Position numbers and translations under genes: made by a program. Below, piece by piece: positions 7,077-14,210 of a DNA stretch of 29,473 bases. Source of the DNA: Prevotella sp. GTDB lineage: Bacteria; Bacteroidota; Bacteroidia; Bacteroidales; Bacteroidaceae. The DNA is taken from positions 1-29,473 of the forward strand of contig JAFRQC010000036.1 of assembly GCA_017428805.1 (NCBI GenBank). The letters run 5' to 3'. Under the pieces are notes generated by a model. It did not search any database. It was not told the DNA's origin and saw only the letters and a program-made list of their open reading frames with translations. How positions within the stretch are numbered: position 1 is the first letter of the stretch; each line of letters starts with the position of its first letter.

Positions 7077-7438
7077 GGTGCAAATATAGGCAATATTTCT
7101 GAAATTTGCAAGAATTTGGCAAATTATCTTTCGAACAGGACAAGTTTTGAAGGGGTTTGCCTGATTTGTCGCCTTTGGAGGCGATTGTCGCTACAAGTTG
7201 GAGAAAAAAGGGCGAAAATGTTTGCAATGAGAGGATTTTCGTCTTAACTTTGCCTTCGAAAAGCGAGAACAGGCTGCACCTCAGCATAGAGCGAGCTCTC
7301 TGCATTCGGTTTGCACTGTCCTTGCATCAGAAATAAAGATTCACGCAAAGATAATTTAGTTTGTTTTGTTCATATTGCTTTTAGGTTTGTTATTGGTTTA
7401 TGATTTGCTTAGGGCTCGCAGGGATGCGGGCTCTAAGC
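7077..7438. repeat. Module-leader repeat, copy 3 (with extra insert)
   Basis: It shares the promoter end, the GTCGCC...GTCGCTACAAGTTGG block and the terminal hairpin (about 7409-7436) with copy 1. It carries about 70 extra bases (roughly 7254-7323) that include CTCAGCATAGAGCGAGCTCT, absent in the other copies. Its hairpin has two A-to-G changes, both of which leave G.T wobble pairs on the plus strand. A minus-strand reading frame (7039-7305) crosses it but is most likely not a gene. The gap 7071-7463 holds nothing else. Confidence 0.85.
7081..7112 (-). promoter_or_regulatory. Bacteroidetes-type promoter of module C, inside repeat copy 3
   Basis: CTTG (7109-7112), a 20-base spacer and TATATTTG (7081-7088) on the minus strand are the same arrangement as in copy 1. 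Transcription should start near 7074, almost at the first codon of the 157-residue gene. Confidence 0.55.
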
Positions 7439-7463
7439 AGTTTTGGCAGGTGTCATCTCTTCG

Positions 7464-8171
7464 TTAGATCAACGAGAAGGCGACATCCATCATATGCGTG
7501 AAGTTGTTCTGACGCTCCTCGGCGGTGGTTACTTCGCCCGTGAGGATATGGTCGGAGATGGTGCAGATGCCTAAGGCGCGGTTGCCAGAGCGGGCCGCAT
7601 TCATATAGAGGGCGGCAATCTCCATCTCAACAGCCAGCACACCCATCGAGATCCATTTGTCGTTGTGGGGATTCTCTGAATAGAACACATCCGAGGTGAA
7701 GACATTGCCCACCTTGTAGCGATAGCCGAAACGCTCGCACGACTCAGCGGCAGCTCTGACGAGGCTGAAATCGGCAATCGGTGCAAAGGTGCCTGGGAGT
7801 TCGTACTGACTGGCGTAGTTGCTGTTGGTGCAGGCACCCATCGCAATGGCGAGGTCGCCGATGTGCAGGTCGTTGTTGATGGAACCAGCCGAACCCACGC
7901 GGATGATGGTCTTCACACCATAGAAGTTATAGAGTTCATAACTGTAGATGCCGATAGAGGGCATACCCATACCGTGACCCATCACACTGACACGCTTACC
8001 TTTGTAAGTGCCCGTGTAACCAAGCATACCTCGGACATTGTTGAACTGGACAGCATCGTCGAGGAACTTCTCGGCCATAAGTTTCACACGCAGCGGATCG
8101 CCCGCCATAATCACAGTCTCGGCAATTTCGCCATACTGAGCACTGATGTGGGGAGTTGGAGTATTATTCAT
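7464..8171 (-). CDS. deoD: DeoD-type purine-nucleoside phosphorylase
   Basis: This cytoplasmic enzyme of purine salvage splits purine (deoxy)nucleosides with phosphate into base and (deoxy)ribose-1-phosphate. The 235 residues match the E. coli enzyme in length and throughout: TPHISAQ at the front, phosphate-site [38 protein letters not shown], substrate-binding VEMEIA, and the catalytic aspartate D207 in ISDHI. The hexameric low-molecular-weight family usually accepts both adenine and 6-oxopurine nucleosides. It follows the exported SH3b gene after 30 bases of repeated GGATAATT words and is the last gene of a long minus-strand run. Confidence 0.95.
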   Translation of the reverse strand: MNNTPTPHISAQYGEIAETVIMAGDPLRVKLMAEKFLDDAVQFNNVRGMLGYTGTYKGKRVSVMGHGMGMPSIGIYSYELYNFYGVKTIIRVGSAGSINNDLHIGDLAIAMGACTNSNYASQYELPGTFAPIADFSLVRAAAESCERFGYRYKVGNVFTSDVFYSENPHNDKWISMGVLAVEMEIAALYMNAARSGNRALGICTISDHILTGEVTTAEERQNNFTHMMDVAFSLI

Positions 8172-8201
8172 AATGGAAAATGGATAATTGATAATGGATA
8201 A

Positions 8202-9434
8202 TTATTTGATGATGACGTCTTCTTTCTTGATATAGAGGTTGTCGTGGGCCGTCTTCAGGATATAGTAGCCTTTGTATTCCTCGAAATGGTCGCCCAGGAT
8301 GGTGCCCTTCTTGACAGTCGTAAAGAGGGGGTAGTCGTCAGCATCGGCATAGTTCTCGCCGTAGATGGGCGTATTGTCGCTGGCAGCAATGAGTTTCTGG
8401 GCACCTTTGCCGTCGTACCACGTCTGAGTACCCATATATTTCGTATAGACCCAGCCTGTGACATCGCCCACACAGACCAAGCTCCATTTCTCGCCCTTCT
8501 TACGCAACACACCAGAACCCATACCGTGGGACTGCATCCAGAGTTTTTCGATAATATCGGCATTGGTAGAAGGATCGGTGCGCACATTCAGGAAACCGTC
8601 GTTGGAAGTGGCATAGACCACCGTGAAGACTTCTGGCGCCTGACTACTGACTCCAGACTCCTGTTTCTTGTTTCCTGACTTCTGCCCCCCAACTACGGTG
8701 TAGGCATAGAGGTTGTTGTTGTAATCGACGACGTAGAGATATTCGCGGCCGTTCTTCTCCTGCAGCTCCATATACTCCACCTTATAGGCCATCGGAATCT
8801 TGCTATACATCTGGCCTGTCTGCTTGTCGAGCATAAAGAGGAACTTCTTCTCAGAGGTGAAGCCGTAGGAGCAGAAGACGAAGTTGCTGTCGAGAATGAA
8901 GATATCGTTGCTCACGAGGTAGTCCGTCTCCCAGACGATGCGACGGTTCTCCACGTTGTAGCTATACAGCTTGCTGCCCTTGCCGTTGACGCCGGAGGCA
9001 TAAGAAGGACAGGCCATATTGAAGAGCAGGTTGTGGTTGTCGGCATCCCAGCGCACGTCCTGCACCTCGCAGTAGCGGTTGTTGCTGACGTCGCAGAGGT
9101 TGATGGTGGCCGTAGGCTGCTTGTCGTGATTGAAGAGCACTACTACGAAATCGTAGTTGTCGGCACCTGTCGGCAGGCGGTAGAAGCCCAGCCATCCAAT
9201 GTCGATAGGCTCAGCGATGAAGAGTTCGAGACTTTCCGTCTCAGGCACCCGTGGCAGATCGTCGCACTGGACGTCCTTACGCAGACGATAGATGTAGCCG
9301 TTGGGCTTGTTCTTGGTTGACACATCTGTTGACGCCCAATTGGTGCCAAAGCGGTCGAAGGCTACCAGGCGCTGTGCTTGTACGGGGCTGAGCGACAGCA
9401 GGGAAGCCAGAAGGCTGAATAGGATCTTTTTCAT
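8202..9434 (-). CDS. Exported protein with C-terminal bacterial SH3 domain(s)
   Basis: This 410-residue protein has a signal peptide (KKILFSLLASLLSLSPVQA, cleavage after about residue 20). The middle (30-250) is beta-rich with repeated short strands, perhaps propeller-like. Residues 271-334 form an SH3b domain (FLNVRTDPST, then GEKWSLVCVGDVTGWVYTKY), and 345-410 look like a second, weaker one. SH3b domains in exported proteins often bind peptidoglycan or peptides. Residues 252-265 (KSGNKKQESGVSSQ) are encoded by repetitive DNA at 8641-8683 and probably form a loop. It lies 12 bases downstream of queA on the same strand. The protein's role is unknown. Confidence 0.75.
   Translation of the reverse strand: MKKILFSLLASLLSLSPVQAQRLVAFDRFGTNWASTDVSTKNKPNGYIYRLRKDVQCDDLPRVPETESLELFIAEPIDIGWLGFYRLPTGADNYDFVVVLFNHDKQPTATINLCDVSNNRYCEVQDVRWDADNHNLLFNMACPSYASGVNGKGSKLYSYNVENRRIVWETDYLVSNDIFILDSNFVFCSYGFTSEKKFLFMLDKQTGQMYSKIPMAYKVEYMELQEKNGREYLYVVDYNNNLYAYTVVGGQKSGNKKQESGVSSQAPEVFTVVYATSNDGFLNVRTDPSTNADIIEKLWMQSHGMGSGVLRKKGEKWSLVCVGDVTGWVYTKYMGTQTWYDGKGAQKLIAASDNTPIYGENYADADDYPLFTTVKKGTILGDHFEEYKGYYILKTAHDNLYIKKEDVIIK
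8641..8683. repeat. Repeat-derived insertion in the SH3b gene
   Basis: The stretch consists of TGACT/ACTCC/CTGTTTC words (CTGACT, CTCCAGACTCCTG, TGTTTCCTGACTTC). It resembles the spacer word repeats elsewhere in the window but is read in frame as a polar loop between the N-terminal part and the SH3b domain. Confidence 0.45.
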
Positions 9435-9446
9435 ATGGTTTTAAGT

Positions 9447-10724
9447 TTAGGGGATGAGCAGGGAGGAATCGCCGTAGCTGAGGAAACGGAAGTCGTGGGA
9501 CAGAGCATAGTCGTAGATCTTGCGCCAGTCGCCACCCACGAAGGCACTCACGAGAAGCAAGAGCGTGGACTGGGGCTGGTGGAAGTTCGTGACAAGCATA
9601 CGGACGATCTTGTAGTCGTAGCCTGGGCAGATGATGATCTGGGTGCTGGCGTGGAGGACTTCAAGATGATGAGAATCCATCCAGTCAGCGAGAGCCTGCA
9701 AAGAGCGCTGGGTATCACACTGGGGACAGTCCCCCTGTAATTCGCTGCGCTGCTCACAGAGGGGACTGTCCCCATTGTGATACGGCTCCCATTGGGAGAC
9801 GTGGAGCTGGTCTTCGGTGAGGTCAGGATTGGCGAGGATTTTGAGGCCCATATAGTAGAGGCTTTCGAGGGTGCGCACACTGGTGGTACCGACGGCAATC
9901 GCCTGACAATCGTGATTGAGGAGTTTGGTGATGGTCTCACGACGCACGCTGATGTATTCCGTGTGCATCTCGTGACCCTCCATCTCCTCACTCTTGACGG
10001 GCTTGAACGTACCAGCTCCCACGTGGAGGGTCAACTCTTCGCGCTCGATACCGTGAGCATCCAAATCAGCCAACACCTCTGGGGTGAAATGAAGGCCGGC
10101 CGTTGGAGCAGCCACACTGCCTTTGATCTTAGAATAGACGGTCTGGTAGGTGGTCTTATCGCTGTCCTGCGTCTCACGATTGAGATAAGGCGGAATCGGC
10201 AGTTCGCCCATCATGTCGATGATGGTGGCGAAACTGACGTCTCCATTCCATTCAAAGTCGATACGATGGGAGGTACCATGAATTGGGCCGCGCGTAGCCT
10301 TAATGGTCAATGTTCCATGTTCCATGTTCAATGTCCTCGTGAGCGGGCCTTCCTTCCATTTCTTCAGATTGCCCACCAAACAGTACCAGGCACAGTGGCC
10401 TGTGGTCTGGAACATCTGTTCATAGTCGGCAGGCTCTGCAGGTTCGAGCAAGAACACCTCGATGAGGGCACCTGTTTGCTCACCGTTGGCATCGGTCTTG
10501 CGGAAGTGCATTCGGGCCTGGATCACCTTCGTATTGTTGAACACCATCAGCGCACCCTTCGGCAGATAGTCAGGCAGGTGGAAGAACACGTCCTCCCCTA
10601 CTACACCTTTATTATATATAAGGAGTTTGGACTGGTCGCGACGCGCCACAGGAAACTTGGCGATACGCTCGTCAGGCAGGTCATATTGATAGTCGCTGAT
10701 GTGAATATGTCGAGGATCGGGCAT
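9447..10724 (-). CDS. queA: S-adenosylmethionine:tRNA ribosyltransferase-isomerase QueA
   Basis: QueA moves the ribosyl part of SAM onto preQ1 at tRNA position 34, giving epoxyqueuosine in queuosine synthesis (cytoplasmic). Family motifs run throughout: YDLPDERIAKFP, LMVFNNTKVIQAR, ELPIPPYLNR, YQTVYSK, GSVAAPTAGLHFT, LHVGAGTFKPV, ALADWMDSH and STQIIICPGYDYKIV, then LVTNFHQPQSTLLLLVSAF. At 425 residues it is longer than the usual 340-360. About 24 of the extra residues (315-338) are a palindromic repeat inserted in frame where normal proteins run from the QWEPY segment directly into the helix before the last domain. The start is the ATG at 10724, after 30 bases of A/T-rich spacer. Confidence 0.95.
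   Translation of the reverse strand: MPDPRHIHISDYQYDLPDERIAKFPVARRDQSKLLIYNKGVVGEDVFFHLPDYLPKGALMVFNNTKVIQARMHFRKTDANGEQTGALIEVFLLEPAEPADYEQMFQTTGHCAWYCLVGNLKKWKEGPLTRTLNMEHGTLTIKATRGPIHGTSHRIDFEWNGDVSFATIIDMMGELPIPPYLNRETQDSDKTTYQTVYSKIKGSVAAPTAGLHFTPEVLADLDAHGIEREELTLHVGAGTFKPVKSEEMEGHEMHTEYISVRRETITKLLNHDCQAIAVGTTSVRTLESLYYMGLKILANPDLTEDQLHVSQWEPYHNGDSPLCEQRSELQGDCPQCDTQRSLQALADWMDSHHLEVLHASTQIIICPGYDYKIVRMLVTNFHQPQSTLLLLVSAFVGGDWRKIYDYALSHDFRFLSYGDSSLLIP
9712..9783. repeat. 72-bp palindromic element inserted in frame in queA
   Basis: The arms 9712-9738 and 9757-9783 (GTATCACAC/A.TGGGGACAGTCCCC) are near-perfect inverted repeats around an 18-base loop. The length is exactly 24 codons, so the frame is kept. 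The GGGGACAGTCCCC core is typical of REP-like elements of the kind mobilised by Y1 (RAYT) transposases; no such transposase is in this window. Confidence 0.8.
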
Positions 10725-10754
10725 TAAAAATTATAAAATTAAAAAATTAAGAAA

Positions 10755-11474
10755 TTAAATGCAGGCCTTTATCAAGGCGTAAATGAGGGTGAAAACGAGT
10801 ACTGTTATAGGAATGTCGCAGTGGGATCGTTCATAGCCCGTTGATGTGTATTTGGTAGAGATGAAATGTCGCTGGGAGGTCATCTTGCGCGTGAGACGAT
10901 AATAGACGTAATAGGCGAAGGTGCCCACGATGAAGCCCCAAGTCAGTCCCACGAGGATGTCACCAGGGAAGTGGACACCCAGATACATACGTGTCCAGCA
11001 GTTGGTGAACGACCAGATGATAAGGGCGAGGGAGAGCATACGACTGCGGATGAGCCAGCAGAAATAAATGGCGATGCTGAATGTGTTGGCCGCGTGGGCA
11101 GAGAAGAAACCGTAGTTGCCCCCACGATAGCCATCGACGATATCTACCAGCAGACCTATCTCCGGATCGTGCGTAGGTCTCCATCGTGCCACTGTGGGCT
11201 TGACGATCAGATCGTCCACCGAACCAGCCAGCAGCACACAGAGGCCCGCGCCAGCAAGCACACAGAGCACCTTGCGGAAATTCTCGTTATTGCGGACGAC
11301 GATATAGAACAGGCTGAGATAAAGCGGGAGCCAGGTGAGTGCCGTCGTGAGCACGTGGGCCACACGGTCGAGATAGAGCGAGTCGCTGCCGTTGACGGCA
11401 AGCAACCACTGCTTATCGAGTTCGATAAGTTCTGTGCCGACACTTTCGGCAGTTAAGAGCAGATCTGTCAGCAT
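10755..11474 (-). CDS. PAP2 family membrane phosphatase
   Basis: This 239-residue polytopic membrane protein has about six hydrophobic segments. The three PAP2 active-site motifs are present: K92-(4)-ARWRP100, F124-SAH127 (the PSGH-like motif) and T161-R-(5)-H168-(3)-D172. Enzymes of this group remove phosphate from lipid phosphates such as undecaprenyl diphosphate, phosphatidylglycerol phosphate or lipid A; the substrate cannot be told from sequence. The active site would face the periplasm. Its ATG lies 3 bases downstream of the batD-batE stop, so it is probably expressed from the end of the Bat operon, and queA follows after 30 bases. Confidence 0.9.
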   Translation of the reverse strand: MLTDLLLTAESVGTELIELDKQWLLAVNGSDSLYLDRVAHVLTTALTWLPLYLSLFYIVVRNNENFRKVLCVLAGAGLCVLLAGSVDDLIVKPTVARWRPTHDPEIGLLVDIVDGYRGGNYGFFSAHAANTFSIAIYFCWLIRSRMLSLALIIWSFTNCWTRMYLGVHFPGDILVGLTWGFIVGTFAYYVYYRLTRKMTSQRHFISTKYTSTGYERSHCDIPITVLVFTLIYALIKACI

Positions 11475-11477
11475 CGT

Positions 11478-14141
11478 TTATATCACTCTAATATGTTTAC
11501 TCTCAATCCATCCCTCCTTACCGTCGGCGAGGCGAATCTCCTTCCACTCCTTCATCGAACCGTCAGTGATGACCACCTTCGTTCCCTCGTGGAGGATGAA
11601 CAGGTCGGTGCCATTGGCGGCAGGCGTACTCTTCACCGTCACCGCTGGGGCGAAGATGATAGCGCCCTTACGGTTGAGCAGGTCTTTCTTCTGTTGCCAG
11701 GCGAAGATGTTGGCTCCCACGAAGAGCACAAGCAGCGCCACACCTCCGAAGAAGCCTGCCTTGCGTAGCCAGATTCTCTCGGAGAAGAGATAGACCAGCA
11801 ACAGAATGATGGTGAGGGCGAGAGCCACAAGGGCCGTGCGTGCCCAACCGTCGACACTCATCATACTGACAAGCGAACGGTACCAGGTGACGAAGAACAT
11901 CTCGGACTCCGGCACAATCTTATCGAAGGTCTTAGAACGGGCAATCTGCAGGTTGAAGCGGATGTCACGATCACCCGGTGAGAGCAGTAGGGCTCGCTCG
12001 TAGTTGAGCACAGCCTCAGGAATATTCTCCGTGCGATAGTAGGCATTGCCGAGATTGTAATAGAGGTCGGCACTGGCCCCTTGTTTCAGCAGAGCCTCAT
12101 ACTGGGTGATGGCCTGCTGGTACTGTCCGCGGACGTAGGAGCTGTCGGCCTCAGCCTTGGTCTGGGCAGAGGAAGGAGTAAGGAGAGAAGGAGTAAGTAG
12201 TAAGTAGAATACCGGAAGCAGGACACGAGCACTTCTACTCGACTCCTTACTCCTTCCCTCCTTACTCCTTTTCATTGTTCCCTCAATCTGTTCGATGGCT
12301 GTCATAGCCTTCTCATATACCTTATTCATATTTCCCTTAGGATCACCTGGGGCATAACGCTCAAACTCACACTCATCGAGGGCTCCGATGAACTGGGCAA
12401 TGGTCTCCTCACCCACTCCACGTTCGCTAAGACGCTGGCTGATGTTATCGTGAGAGAGTTGTTCCACAGGGATGTTGAGTTTGTCGCCAACATAACCCCA
12501 GAGGGCACGAAGCACTTCATCATAGAACTCACCAGGTTTGTTGTCGGCCATCAGCTTCGAGGCCTTCTTCAGACGCTTCGTAGCCACCTTGTTCGCCTTG
12601 CCTGCACGACGTTTGGTGACGTTGGCATTCTCAATGGCACGCTGGCGGAAGATGACGAACAGCGAGATGAACACAAGGGCCATGATGGCCAGCGTGATCC
12701 AGTAGGCCGTTGAGCCAAAGAAGAACTCGTCGATGCCCTGCTGACGGACATTGCCCGTCTTGATATAACGGATGTCGCGACTCAGCTCCTGCAGATCCTG
12801 CTGACCAGAATAGTCGCTCATCGCACCTGGACCGGAACCCTTCGCCACATCGAGCGTCAGAGGCTCGCTGGTAACGGTCTTGTAGGATTTGGTTGTGGTG
12901 TCGAAATAGGTCAGGCTGACAGGAGGAATCTCATAGTGACCCTGATGACGAGGCACGATGAGGATGTCGTAAATCATCGAACCCTCGATGCCCGCTGTGG
13001 TCAGTTTTGTCTTGTCAGTCACCTTCGGCTCGTATTTGTCGAAGTCCTTGGGCAACTCAATCTGAGGCTGCTTGACGAGTTTCAGATTACCCGTACCACT
13101 GACAGTAATGCGCACTGAAACGGGATCGTTGGCCTTGGTCTCCGTCTTGCTCAACGAGGCAGAGACCGTGAAATGACCTACGCCGCCAGAGAAGCCGGCA
13201 GGCCGCTCAGGCAGGGGGTCCACCTCGATATCAATGCCTGGGGCGATGATTTTCTTCTTCACCTCGATATAGCCAGAGCCTCCATTGAAGAACGCCTCGA
13301 AGGGATCGATGTTACGATTCTGCTGTACGACGATGCCCTCGAAGGTGATGCTTGGAATCTGAAGCTTACCCGTCATCTGCGGGAACATCACATATTGGCT
13401 CCAAGTGGTAGTCCGATAAGGACGTCCGTTGAAGGTCTCAATAGAGAAGCTCTTTTGTGAGGGCAGGCTCACCTCCTGAGTGTAGAAACTCTTCAGGTCT
13501 GGCATATCACCACGCAGGCTAGTCAGTCCCACAAGGGTATATACCTTATAAGTAAGGAGGATGGGCTCCTGTTCATAGACGCGTTTCTTGTTGGCACTGA
13601 CCTTGATGAAGAGGTCGGAACCGGAAATCTGACTGCCCGCATCACGGATTTCCCCTTGCTCGTCCTGACGATGCTGACGAGGAGATCCACCTGAACCAGA
13701 ACTTGCCTGAGGCGAACCACTCACCTTGATATTCAGCGTGTTAGAGGCGATGGTCTTGCCACCCACCACAACGTGTGCTGGAGGGATGGTGAAGGAACCG
13801 TTCTTCGTGGCGCAGACGATATAGGTATAGGTAATGGATGACGACGAACTGGTGTGTCCGTTGATCATCTGATAGCTCGACTGCATGGAACGGTTGGGGC
13901 CTATGAGCACTTCCAACTCGCCAGGGATGTCACCAGCCCGGAAGTCGGTGGCATTCTGTGTATTGACAGTATAGGTCAGGCGGAACTGCTCACCCACGGC
14001 TACATGGGAAGGAGCAGAGCCCGTGAGCGTTTGCGCCCCTGCGGGGCTAAATGATAAATGATAAATGATGAATGATAAACCTATCATCATCAACCATCTG
14101 TTTCTAAATTGCATTTTCATTGCGTTTACCATATTTATCAT
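11478..14141 (-). CDS. batD-batE: BatD-BatE fusion protein of the aerotolerance operon
   Basis: Residues 1-620 are BatD: a signal segment (GLSFIIYHLSFSPAGAQ), large beta-rich periplasmic domains, a membrane helix (WITLAIMALVFISLFVIF) and a cytoplasmic tail. Residues from about 657 are BatE: TPR repeats (YYNLGNAYYRTENIPEAVLN), two membrane helices and a C-terminal SH3-like domain (GTKVVITDGSMKEWKEIRL). In Bacteroides these are separate genes with roles in oxygen tolerance and envelope integrity. Here no stop separates them; residues 624-656 come from a palindromic repeat that encodes KRSKEGRSKESSRS and the segment FYLLLTPSLLTP, the old BatE signal peptide. M623 could also serve as an internal start. 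Alternative starts for BatD are 14132 and 14120; the last gives the most ordinary signal peptide. Confidence 0.85.
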   Translation of the reverse strand: MINMVNAMKMQFRNRWLMMIGLSFIIYHLSFSPAGAQTLTGSAPSHVAVGEQFRLTYTVNTQNATDFRAGDIPGELEVLIGPNRSMQSSYQMINGHTSSSSSITYTYIVCATKNGSFTIPPAHVVVGGKTIASNTLNIKVSGSPQASSGSGGSPRQHRQDEQGEIRDAGSQISGSDLFIKVSANKKRVYEQEPILLTYKVYTLVGLTSLRGDMPDLKSFYTQEVSLPSQKSFSIETFNGRPYRTTTWSQYVMFPQMTGKLQIPSITFEGIVVQQNRNIDPFEAFFNGGSGYIEVKKKIIAPGIDIEVDPLPERPAGFSGGVGHFTVSASLSKTETKANDPVSVRITVSGTGNLKLVKQPQIELPKDFDKYEPKVTDKTKLTTAGIEGSMIYDILIVPRHQGHYEIPPVSLTYFDTTTKSYKTVTSEPLTLDVAKGSGPGAMSDYSGQQDLQELSRDIRYIKTGNVRQQGIDEFFFGSTAYWITLAIMALVFISLFVIFRQRAIENANVTKRRAGKANKVATKRLKKASKLMADNKPGEFYDEVLRALWGYVGDKLNIPVEQLSHDNISQRLSERGVGEETIAQFIGALDECEFERYAPGDPKGNMNKVYEKAMTAIEQIEGTMKRSKEGRSKESSRSARVLLPVFYLLLTPSLLTPSSAQTKAEADSSYVRGQYQQAITQYEALLKQGASADLYYNLGNAYYRTENIPEAVLNYERALLLSPGDRDIRFNLQIARSKTFDKIVPESEMFFVTWYRSLVSMMSVDGWARTALVALALTIILLLVYLFSERIWLRKAGFFGGVALLVLFVGANIFAWQQKKDLLNRKGAIIFAPAVTVKSTPAANGTDLFILHEGTKVVITDGSMKEWKEIRLADGKEGWIESKHIRVI
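12174..12270. repeat. Palindromic repeat at the batD-batE junction
   Basis: The arms 12174-12209 and 12233-12270 are complementary and built from GGAGTAAGGAG words. A second copy lies at the batB-batC junction (14856-14951). It is read through in frame as the basic linker plus hydrophobic segment of the fusion. Confidence 0.8.
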
Positions 14142-14196
14142 TTATACCTTTTCCTTCGTCATATTTATCATTTTTCATTCATCATTTATCATTTAG
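14047..14196. repeat. Inverted repeat around the batD start
   Basis: Arms 14047-14080 and 14162-14196 consist of AAATGATAAATGAT words and enclose the batD start codon. The left arm encodes part of the BatD signal peptide (SFIIYHLSF); the right arm lies in the 69-base gap after the batB-batC stop. Folding could hide or expose the start region in mRNA. Confidence 0.65.
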
Positions 14197-14210
14197 GGTG
14201 AAACCCGCAA

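Noticed and set aside
4502..7438. CRISPR array or integron cassette array
   Set aside because: Repeats are far too long and few for CRISPR, no integrase or cas gene is present, and the hairpin lacks an attC-like structure; only the array-like layout is retained as a finding.
9777..10727. 316-codon plus-strand frame opposite queA
   Set aside because: It is fully antisense to a gene with clear family motifs and has no similarity to a known protein that I can recognise.
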